DNA from: Oceanihabitans sp. | GTDB lineage: Bacteria; Bacteroidota; Bacteroidia; Flavobacteriales; Flavobacteriaceae | Length of the DNA stretch: 9,859 nt | Assembly (NCBI GenBank): GCA_018067265.1 | Contig: JAGPUY010000260.1 | Coordinates: 1-9,859, forward strand | Direction of reading: 5' to 3' | Shown here: one piece after another, positions 1 to 5,596 of the stretch | Layout of the letters: every line of letters starts with the position of its first letter | Position numbering within the stretch: the stretch's first letter is position 1 | The notes under the pieces: model-generated | Seen by the model: only the letters and a program-made list of their open reading frames with translations | What the model was told of the DNA's origin: nothing | Databases searched by the model: none | Program-made: the position numbers and the translations under genes

Positions 1-1
1 G

Positions 2-1021
2 TATCCGTGGAGCGAGATTGATGCCGAAAACGATACCAGTTTAGCCTTAATTAAAGAATGTGTAAAGCGTGGCCATGGTGTTGCCATGTGTACGCCTGCC
101 AATCTTACCATTAGAGATAGTGTTACCAATGCTTTTTGTAATGTCATAGGTAGAATGGAAAAAGTGCCAAACTCTTTAAAAGCATTTTATAATAAAACGA
201 AATTAAGAGAAGAAATGTTACCTCTTGCTGGTTTTGACGCTATTTTTTTTAGAGCAAATCCGCCATTAGACCCAATTATGCTAAACTTTCTAGATTCTGT
301 AAAAGATGATGTTTTTATCATCAATTCTTTACAAGGAATGCGCGAAGCAAATAACAAATTGTATACGGCAGCTTTTGGAGATGCGCATAGTAACATTATT
401 CCGAATACGCATGTATCTAAAAACAAGAATTATTTGGTACAGCAGATTAAAGAATCGAAAGCAGATAAAATGATTATCAAACCTTTAAATGGTTTTGGTG
501 GTTCTGGTGTGATTCTAATTGAAAAATCGGCAATGAGTAATATTAATTCGTTACTAGATTTTTATATTAATAGTAATTCTGATGGCACTTCTAATTATGT
601 AATTCTTCAAGATTATATAGAGGGAGCAGACCAAGGTGATGTTCGTATTTTGTTGCTTAACGGCGAACCTGTTGGCGCAATGAAACGTATTCCTGGAACC
701 GATGATCATCGTTCTAATGTATCTGCAGGAGGAACTATTGCGAAGCATACACTTACGAAAGCAGAAAAAGCACTATGCAAACAAATTGGACCTAAATTGG
801 TCAAAGACGGACTTTATTTTGTCGGTATTGATGTGATTGGAGGAAAACTGGTAGAAGTGAACGTGATGTCTCCTGGCGGCATTACCTATATTAATAAAGT
901 ATATAAGAGCAAAGTGAAAGTCGAAGAACGCGTTATCGATTTTCTGGAAAGCAAAGTTTTAGATAAACTACAAGCTTTTGATAGACGTTCGCGTTTGCGT
1001 AAAACTGTAGAAGAAGCTTAG
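2..1021 (+). CDS. GshB-like ATP-grasp ligase (glutathione synthase family), 5' partial
   Basis: Open at the left edge: the frame continues upstream of the first internal ATG (86), and the codons from position 2 read YPWSEIDAENDTSLALI, which matches the N-terminal strand of glutathione synthetases, so the true start lies just before the window. 339 codons are visible. The ATP-grasp features are IKPLNGFGGSGV (codes from about 478; nucleotide-binding lysine and glycine-rich loop), GDVRILLLNGEPVGAMKRIP, and FVGIDVIGGKLVEVNVMSPGG (about 820-880; acidic and Asn Mg-ATP ligands). The family joins gamma-Glu-Cys to Gly using ATP in the cytosol. The same fold also makes other amide bonds, and no gshA is in view, so the exact substrate is uncertain. 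It is first in a same-strand cluster with a sulfurtransferase, an N-formylglutamate amidohydrolase relative and a DUF1704 peptidase relative. The C-terminus runs some 20 residues past what I recall for E. coli GshB and is basic (DRRSRLRK). Family assignment is strong; substrate is open. Confidence 0.88.
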   Translation, partial: YPWSEIDAENDTSLALIKECVKRGHGVAMCTPANLTIRDSVTNAFCNVIGRMEKVPNSLKAFYNKTKLREEMLPLAGFDAIFFRANPPLDPIMLNFLDSVKDDVFIINSLQGMREANNKLYTAAFGDAHSNIIPNTHVSKNKNYLVQQIKESKADKMIIKPLNGFGGSGVILIEKSAMSNINSLLDFYINSNSDGTSNYVILQDYIEGADQGDVRILLLNGEPVGAMKRIPGTDDHRSNVSAGGTIAKHTLTKAEKALCKQIGPKLVKDGLYFVGIDVIGGKLVEVNVMSPGGITYINKVYKSKVKVEERVIDFLESKVLDKLQAFDRRSRLRKTVEEA

Positions 1022-1023
1022 TT

Positions 1024-1081
1024 TAGTGTTCAGTAAACAGTGTGCAGTAAACAGTATTCAGTAAATAATATTCAGTAATAA
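1024..1081. repeat. Heptamer tandem repeat, CAGTNNN
   Basis: The gap between the ligase stop and the sulfurtransferase ATG is almost entirely a 7-bp periodic tract: TAGTGTT, CAGTAAA, CAGTGTG, CAGTAAA, CAGTATT, CAGTAAA, TAATATT, CAGTAAT (1024-1079). It can also be read as four 14-bp units starting at 1027, 1041, 1055 and 1069. It ends about 8 nt before the ATG at 1089, so it occupies the translation initiation region of the next gene. Copy number could vary by slippage. No promoter box or terminator is visible in the gap. Confidence 0.85.
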
Positions 1082-1088
1082 ATTAAGT

Positions 1089-2252
1089 ATGTCTAATCTC
1101 AAATTAGAAAACACTATTGTTTCGGTAGCATGGTTACATGAAAATGCGCATGCTCCAAATCTTGTGATTTTAAACGCAACCATACCAAAAATTGTGGATG
1201 GTGTTTCCGTTTTTCCGGAAGTGGTACAAATACCAAACACTCGATTTTTTGATATCAAGAAGAAGTTTAGTAATGTCGCAGATGCTTTTCCTAGCGCATT
1301 TCCTTCCGAAGCACAGTTTACCGCTTCTGCACAAGCATTAGGAATTAACCAAGATACTGCAATTGTGGTTTACGACGAAAAAGGAATTTACTCCAGCGCA
1401 AGAGTTTGGTGGCTATTTAAAGCTTTTGGTTATGAAAATGTAGCGGTTCTAAATGGCGGATTTCCAGAATGGAAAGCAAAGAACTTGCCAATAGAAACAA
1501 AACAAGAACACGAAGTTATAACAGGAAGCTTTCAAGCAAAAAAGCAAGCTGGTTATATGTTGTTTTTTGATGACATTATAAAAATTCAAGACGACCAAAA
1601 CTATGCTATTTTGGATGCAAGATCTTCCGGAAGGTTTCTAGGAACCATTCCAGAACCAAGAGAAGGGCTTCGAAGTGGAACCATTCCAAACGCCAAAAAT
1701 TTGCCGTTTGAAGATCTATTGAAGGATAAGAAATTCATAGCAAAAGAAGAAATACAAACTCTTTTTAATCAAGCGACCAACAAAAAGGAAAACCTTGTTT
1801 TTTCTTGTGGTTCGGGTATTACAGCTTGCGTTTTAGCGCTTGGTGCAGATATGCTTGGTTATAAAAATATAGCTGTTTATGATGGTTCATGGACCGAATA
1901 CGGCGCTTTAATTTCAAAAGATAATACGATGCATTGGACTAAAAAAGAACTGGTTGCCTACACTTTATTGTATGCTGCAAATTCTAATTTTGAAGAAGAT
2001 AATAAAGAACGAAACCTAATCATTGCAAAAGTAGACATGCAGACTTTTCAGAAAATTCATGAGGAATGGGAAGCCGATAATGACTACCAAAGTATTCAGA
2101 AAATTCAAGCAGGATTAAAGGAACATAATTTTACAGAAGCAGATATAGATAAGTTACTTGCAGAAGTGAAAAGTATGTTTTTTGCCGATGGTGAGTTTGA
2201 TGTTTATGAACGCGCTATGTATAGAAGTTTAAATAAATTATTTCATGTTTAG
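1089..2252 (+). CDS. 3-mercaptopyruvate-type sulfurtransferase with C-terminal TerB-like domain
   Basis: 387 aa. Residues about 1-275 form a tandem rhodanese pair. The first, inactive-type domain shows VVYDEKG, ARVWWLFKAFG and VLNGGFPEWK (about 93-129). The second shows AILDARS, RSGTIPNA (195-202) and the active loop CGSGITAC with catalytic Cys240. CG-S-G-[VI]-T is typical of mercaptopyruvate sulfurtransferase (SseA/MST) rather than thiosulfate rhodanese (CRKGVT), so it probably moves sulfane sulfur from 3-mercaptopyruvate to thiol acceptors in the cytosol. The usual family ends near DGSWTEYG (265-272). Here about 107 extra residues follow, from Met281: a helical segment with LLYAANSNFEEDNKERNLI and FFADGEFDVYERAMYRSL, the acidic DGE...ER pattern of TerB-like modules. 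Met281 (ATG at 1929) has no clear ribosome site, so I read one fused protein. The stop is 2 nt from the next ATG, implying coupling. Catalytic family is firm; the TerB label is moderate. Confidence 0.88.
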   Translation: MSNLKLENTIVSVAWLHENAHAPNLVILNATIPKIVDGVSVFPEVVQIPNTRFFDIKKKFSNVADAFPSAFPSEAQFTASAQALGINQDTAIVVYDEKGIYSSARVWWLFKAFGYENVAVLNGGFPEWKAKNLPIETKQEHEVITGSFQAKKQAGYMLFFDDIIKIQDDQNYAILDARSSGRFLGTIPEPREGLRSGTIPNAKNLPFEDLLKDKKFIAKEEIQTLFNQATNKKENLVFSCGSGITACVLALGADMLGYKNIAVYDGSWTEYGALISKDNTMHWTKKELVAYTLLYAANSNFEEDNKERNLIIAKVDMQTFQKIHEEWEADNDYQSIQKIQAGLKEHNFTEADIDKLLAEVKSMFFADGEFDVYERAMYRSLNKLFHV

Positions 2253-2254
2253 CC

Positions 2255-3082
2255 ATGCAAAAACTAACGGTAGCCCAAATAGTTTCTAAAATTGAAGCCG
2301 AAGAATGCTTTCATGCGGTAGCATCCGATTATTCCTTTACTATAAAAATAGAGGAATATGTGCATTATGCTTGTGCAGCGGTACATAACGGACATCAATT
2401 TAGAAAAGAGCTTTGGAATAACTGTTTACATACCGAGTATGAGCGTTGGTTTGAAGAAGATCCCGAAACCAAAAATATGGTACAATCGCATCCTATTGTG
2501 ATTGCAGGAATGGATTCTAGATTTGAATACGATTTAAACCGGGATCCGGAAACCGCTATTTATAAAGATGCTTGGGGAAAACAGCTTTGGAAAGATAAAC
2601 TTCCCGAGGATATGAAAACAAAAAGCTTAGATAAACACTTCCATTTTTACCAAGTGGTGCATACTTTAGTTACAAAGTTAGAAGAAAAATTCGGTGTTTG
2701 CGTAGTTTATGATATGCATAGCTATAATTGGAAACGCTGGGATAGGGAAGTACCAACTTGGAATTTAGGTACGGCTAACATCGATAATAATAGATTTGGT
2801 GAAAGCGTAGAAGCGTGGAGAAAAAGTCTTAGCGAAATGCAATTACCAAACGGCATACCAAGTACTTCCAAAATAAATGATACCTTTCAAGGTAATGGTT
2901 ATTTTCTAAAATATATTACCAATACTTTTAAAAATACGTTAGTTTTGGCAACAGAAATAGCCAAAGTGTATTGTGATGAGTTAGATTATATGATGTATCC
3001 AGAAGTGTTTACAGCAGTAGAAAGCGAATTGCAGACCAGACTTCCAGAACACGCAGCGGCTTTTTATAAAAGGTACAGATAG
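2255..3082 (+). CDS. N-formylglutamate amidohydrolase family protein
   Basis: 275 aa, near the usual family length. It belongs to the N-formylglutamate amidohydrolase (FGase/HutG-like, PF05013) family: AVHNGH (42-47) sits where the family has its N-terminal His-Ser/Asn-Gly metal motif, followed by GMDSRFEYDLNRDPE (85-99) with the hallmark D-L-N-R, YDMHSYNW (152-159) with the D-M-H-S motif, and FQGNGYFLKY (211-220). Classical members release formate from N-formylglutamate in histidine breakdown, but there are no hut genes here. The neighbours are a ligase, a sulfurtransferase and a peptidase-like protein, so hydrolysis of a different acyl-glutamate or small peptide is plausible. It starts 2 nt after the sulfurtransferase stop (TAGccATG), a strong sign of one operon with translational coupling. 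No signal peptide. Family is solid, substrate is inference. Confidence 0.87.
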   Translation: MQKLTVAQIVSKIEAEECFHAVASDYSFTIKIEEYVHYACAAVHNGHQFRKELWNNCLHTEYERWFEEDPETKNMVQSHPIVIAGMDSRFEYDLNRDPETAIYKDAWGKQLWKDKLPEDMKTKSLDKHFHFYQVVHTLVTKLEEKFGVCVVYDMHSYNWKRWDREVPTWNLGTANIDNNRFGESVEAWRKSLSEMQLPNGIPSTSKINDTFQGNGYFLKYITNTFKNTLVLATEIAKVYCDELDYMMYPEVFTAVESELQTRLPEHAAAFYKRYR

Positions 3083-3090
3083 TTTTCTAT

Positions 3091-4248
3091 ATGAATACAG
3101 CAAATACAAGCACAAAGGCCTTACTCGAAATAGACAATAGCATTGACGAACTTGTCAAGAAAATTGAACTGTTAAGCTATGTGAATCCTACAAATATTGA
3201 ATCTGAAAAAGAGCGTTTCTTTGCGAGTAAGTATTTAACAGACCCTGTATTTACCTATCCAACAATAAATTTTGATCGTTTTAAACTGCATCGGGAATTG
3301 TTTGCACAACCTATTGAGCAAATTGAAGATGTAGAAATTAGAGCTTTATACGAAGACATTATTTATGCATATTCCGGATTAATAAAATGTATTGAAACTA
3401 TTGGCGAAGGAAAAAAATTCTATTATAATTCCCTGCATTCCTTTGGGACACCAACCGAAGACGATGTGGAAAATGCAAAGTTTATTCTTCATTTTGACGA
3501 TGAAAGCGAGATGGACGCCCAATTTCTTCCGAAGTATAATACCGAACAAACCGTACAAAAATTCCGAGAGTATTCCACGCGATATGATTTTAGTTATCGT
3601 ATAGAACTTTCCGATAAGATGAGCGCTATTGCTATGGTTTTAAACAATATTCAGACTTTAGTAATTAATACGAATCATAGGTTTTCCGATAATGAAATTG
3701 AAGTTTTAACCAATCATGAAATTGGGGTACATATGGTAACTGCAATGAATGGTATGTTGCATCCTTTAAAGATTTTTTCGCATGGTTTTCCAGATTATGA
3801 AGAAACGCAAGAAGGATTGGCTGTTTTTTCAGAATATATGAGCAATAACTTAACGGTTAGACGTTTAAAAGAATTGGCGTATCGCGTGATTGCTGTAGAT
3901 GGTTTGGCAAAAGGATATTCCTTTTCAAGAACTTTTAGAAAACTGCATCATGAATATGATTTAGATAGAGAAACTGCTTTTTACATCACCGTTAGAGCAC
4001 ATAGAGGAGGCGGGTTTACAAAAGATTATCTGTATTTAAGCGGATTAAAAAAAGTGTATACCTATTACAAACAAGGGAAAGATTTAAAGCTTTTACTAAC
4101 CGGAAAAATCGCTTTATCCTATTTGAATTCTATAGAATCTCTTGCTAATAAAGGCTTCTGTGTTCCTGCAAAACATATCACAGATTCGTATATGGCCAAT
4201 AAAAACACAAACAAAACCATCGACTTTATTTTAGATAGTTTGAAATAA
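3091..4248 (+). CDS. DUF1704 / QEGLA-motif protein, putative zinc carboxypeptidase (MATCAP-like)
   Basis: 385 aa. It carries the name-giving QEGLA motif at 240-244 and HEIGVH at 209-214, an HExxxH zinc-peptidase pattern. His209, His214 and Glu241 are the expected metal ligands and Glu210 the general base. A further conserved block is AHRGGGFTKDYLYLSG (303-318). Bacterial members are named 'flavohemoglobin expression-modulating QEGLA motif protein', a name that says little about chemistry. The eukaryotic members (KIAA0895/MATCAP) are metallo-carboxypeptidases that remove the terminal Tyr of tubulin, so a cytosolic C-terminal trimming activity is a reasonable prediction. No signal peptide or membrane segment is visible; the first 30 residues look helical. 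It starts 8 nt after the amidohydrolase stop and is the last gene of the cluster. Family and motifs are seen directly; activity and substrate are inferred. Confidence 0.87.
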   Translation: MNTANTSTKALLEIDNSIDELVKKIELLSYVNPTNIESEKERFFASKYLTDPVFTYPTINFDRFKLHRELFAQPIEQIEDVEIRALYEDIIYAYSGLIKCIETIGEGKKFYYNSLHSFGTPTEDDVENAKFILHFDDESEMDAQFLPKYNTEQTVQKFREYSTRYDFSYRIELSDKMSAIAMVLNNIQTLVINTNHRFSDNEIEVLTNHEIGVHMVTAMNGMLHPLKIFSHGFPDYEETQEGLAVFSEYMSNNLTVRRLKELAYRVIAVDGLAKGYSFSRTFRKLHHEYDLDRETAFYITVRAHRGGGFTKDYLYLSGLKKVYTYYKQGKDLKLLLTGKIALSYLNSIESLANKGFCVPAKHITDSYMANKNTNKTIDFILDSLK

Positions 4249-4293
4249 ACCTGTTGTTTACCGATATTTTTTACATTAATTTTTTACTTAGCT

Positions 4294-4321
4294 AATATAC
4301 TTGTTCTATACCGAGTATATT
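4294..4321. promoter_or_regulatory. A+T-rich inverted repeat between two transcription units
   Basis: AATATACT (4294-4301) and AGTATATT (4314-4321) are perfect 8-bp reverse complements around a 12-nt loop. Allowing a 2-nt bulge, the arms extend to GCT...AGC (4291-4325). It lies after the QEGLA gene stop and just upstream of the candidate -7 box at 4344, near where a -33 element would sit. It could be an operator for the small secreted-protein gene or a weak transcript-end hairpin. No T-run follows, so I do not call it a terminator. Confidence 0.4.
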
Positions 4322-4343
4322 TTAGCATACTAAATACTAACCC

Positions 4344-4351
4344 TACATTTG
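4344..4351 (+). promoter_or_regulatory. Candidate Bacteroidota -7 box TACATTTG
   Basis: TACATTTG fits the Bacteroidota/Flavobacterium -7 consensus TAnnTTTG. It lies 21 nt before the ATG at 4373, giving a short leader with an AAAGG ribosome-site-like sequence at 4364-4368. A clear -33 TTG is not seen at the ideal distance (only TTTAG near 4321), so the promoter call is moderate. It would drive the small secreted protein and the lipoprotein behind it. Confidence 0.45.
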
Positions 4352-4372
4352 ATCTATTAAAATAAAGGTCTC

Positions 4373-4639
4373 ATGAAATTAGTAACAACCCTCTTATTGG
4401 TTACTTTTTCTTTTTTTGCAGCATCTGCTCAAGATATAGAATTAGTAAACGAATTACATATAACTCCTATTCGCACAGAAAATATTTCTGTACCAGCTTT
4501 AAACGAAGTACAATTAGAGTTTAAAATGGATACGAACGCAATAGCAAGAAAGAAATCGTATAAGAACATAATTGAAAATACACTTTCTGGTAGAAAAAAC
4601 TTGATTTTCAAAAGGAAGCGAAGTCTTAAAATCTGCTAA
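4373..4639 (+). CDS. Small secreted protein of unknown function, probable frameshift near its 3' end
   Basis: 88 aa as read. The N-terminus is a clear Sec signal peptide: Lys2, a hydrophobic core TLLLVTFSFF, and probable cleavage after Ala19 (ASA|QDIE), the Ala-Gln junction common in Bacteroidota. The mature part has no domain I recognise. The reading frame ends in an unusual basic tail, KRKRSLKIC. Removing one A from the AAAA run at 4610-4613 changes this to KGSEVLKSANSRYIDKLLK, giving 98 aa. That version stops at TGA 4668-4670, which overlaps the lipoprotein ATG (4667) as ATGA, a classic coupled junction. I therefore think the ancestral gene ran to 4670 and that this copy has a one-base insertion, by mutation or sequencing error. 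The start is supported by AAAGG at 4364-4368. Confidence 0.65.
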   Translation: MKLVTTLLLVTFSFFAASAQDIELVNELHITPIRTENISVPALNEVQLEFKMDTNAIARKKSYKNIIENTLSGRKNLIFKRKRSLKIC

Positions 4640-4666
4640 TTCGCGATATATTGATAAGTTATTAAA

Positions 4667-5044
4667 ATGAAAAACACTATAAAACTAAATTTCGTTATAT
4701 TATTAACAGTTGTTACTACCTTATTTTCTTGTAGTACTAACGATATGGACGATGACCAAAACGTTGCGAATGCATTAGTTGGGGAATGGCAACGTGTAGA
4801 TTCTAGTGCTAGTTTAGCAAATAGTTTTGTTTTTTATGCAGATAATACTGGAATTAAAATAGCTTCGGAAGCACAGGATAACGGAACAGCAATTTCTAAT
4901 GCAGTATCTTTAGAATGGAATTCTTCTACTACCAATTTACAATTAATGATGGACGAAGAAATAAACACGCCGTATTCTTTTAATGCAGAAGGGCAGCTTG
5001 TTTTAAGTGCTATTTCAGAAATTCCTTTTGTTAGAATAGACTAA
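4667..5044 (+). CDS. Lipocalin-like lipoprotein
   Basis: 125 aa. The signal peptide ends in the lipobox LFSC, so Cys22 is the predicted lipidated residue. The next residues, STNDMDDDQ, are acidic, as in the lipoprotein export signals that send Bacteroidota lipoproteins to the outer face of the outer membrane; surface exposure is inference. The mature part opens with ALVGEWQRVDSS (36-47) and continues FVFYADNTGI, SLEWNSSTTNLQL and YSFNAEGQLVLS, the strand pattern of small lipocalin-like domains (LxGxW ... F.F..DGT). The ligand is unknown. It probably shares a transcript with the preceding small secreted-protein gene, whose alternative-frame stop overlaps this ATG. It converges on the DCC-family gene, with only 5 nt between the two stops and no obvious terminator. 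Confidence 0.75.
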   Translation: MKNTIKLNFVILLTVVTTLFSCSTNDMDDDQNVANALVGEWQRVDSSASLANSFVFYADNTGIKIASEAQDNGTAISNAVSLEWNSSTTNLQLMMDEEINTPYSFNAEGQLVLSAISEIPFVRID

Positions 5045-5049
5045 CACCA

Positions 5050-5466
5050 TTAGCCTAAAAACTTATCCTTTAATTCGGGAGTAGGTATCATACAGGCATC
5101 TTTTTTACCATACCATTTATACCTGTTTTTAGCAATGTAGTTGTATACGCTATTTCGTATAAACGTTGGGACAATTAAAAATACGACCATTATATTATTC
5201 GGGAAACCTAAATGCTTTGCAATATACAATGCAGCAGTAGATTTAGCTTTCAATCCATTTTCATTCGAGTAGAGTAGAATGGAATCTGTTTTCTCGGTAT
5301 CTATATTATATTTTTCAATAATCGTTTTACCAATAGCACTTTGTAAAGCCGCAAAGCGAAACACATGTTTCTTATCGTGTTTAATCACATATTGCACTGT
5401 GCTGTTGCATAGGTTGCAAACACCATCAAATAAGATTAGTTGTTTATGTTTTGGTAATTGGTTCAT
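5050..5466 (-). CDS. DCC family thiol-disulfide oxidoreductase (DUF393)
   Basis: 138 aa, normal size for the family. The signature ILFDGVCNLCN (10-21; Asp14, Cys17, Cys20) is the DxxCxxC motif that gives the DCC family (PF04134, YuxK-like) its name. Other family features are RFAALQS (37-43) and the C-terminal RYKWYGKKDAC(M)IPTPE...KFLG. The fold is thioredoxin-like and the Cys pair is thought to do thiol-disulfide exchange; the partner is unknown. No signal peptide, so probably cytosolic or membrane-associated. It lies 130 nt downstream of mutS2 on the same strand. No TAnnTTTG box is visible in that gap, which instead holds two palindromic repeats, so it may be read through from mutS2. Confidence 0.87.
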   Translation of the reverse strand: MNQLPKHKQLILFDGVCNLCNSTVQYVIKHDKKHVFRFAALQSAIGKTIIEKYNIDTEKTDSILLYSNENGLKAKSTAALYIAKHLGFPNNIMVVFLIVPTFIRNSVYNYIAKNRYKWYGKKDACMIPTPELKDKFLG

Positions 5467-5479
5467 ATTTTTTACCGAG

Positions 5480-5498
5480 CCTGCCTGCCATAGACAGG
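5480..5498. repeat. CCTGCCTG palindromic element, copy 1
   Basis: CCTGCCTGCCATAGACAGG. The inner part folds as CCTGcC-ATA-GaCAGG with one mismatch. It is a diverged copy of the element at 8633-8652 (shared CCTGCCTG and AGACAGG). It lies 14 nt upstream of the DCC gene ATG on the minus strand, in that gene's leader. Its GC content stands out from the A+T-rich surroundings. Confidence 0.7.
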
Positions 5499-5543
5499 AA
5501 AGTTGGAATCTGTTTTTATTCGTTTTATTTTCTTTATTAATAA

Positions 5544-5573
5544 GATTGCCACGTCCTTCGTCCTCGCAATGAC
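5544..5573. repeat. REP-like element, GATTGCC ... GCAATGAC
   Basis: Its ends, GATTGC and GCAATGAC, give an ATTGC/GCAAT inverted repeat, and the centre has CGTCCT twice, 7 nt apart (5552 and 5559). This resembles the widespread intergenic repeats with GTCATTGCGAGG...GGCAATC ends that I recall from many bacterial genomes. It is intergenic between mutS2 and the DCC gene. The together 130-nt gap thus holds two different repeats and no visible gene. Confidence 0.6.
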
Positions 5574-5596
5574 ATTCTAACTTTTAATTTTACTAA

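Noticed and set aside
86..88. ATG at 86 as the start of the ATP-grasp gene
   Set aside because: The frame is open to the left edge and the upstream codons match the N-terminus of glutathione synthetases, so 86 is an internal Met.
187..748. Minus-strand frames of 64-79 codons opposite the ligase gene
   Set aside because: They are shadows of ATP-grasp coding sequence, with no start context or recognisable domain.
1024..1081. CRISPR-like array
   Set aside because: The unit is 7 bp with no unique spacers; it is a simple tandem repeat.
1929..1931. Separate TerB-like gene starting at internal ATG 1929
   Set aside because: No stop separates it from the sulfurtransferase and no clear ribosome site precedes it; a fusion is simpler.
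5040..5056. CTAA/TTAG hairpin between the convergent lipoprotein and DCC genes
   Set aside because: Only a 4-bp A+T-rich stem overlapping a stop codon with no T-run; not a supportable terminator.
5279..5572. 97-codon plus-strand frame
   Set aside because: It is antisense to the well-supported DCC gene and runs through two palindromic repeats; composition is not protein-like.
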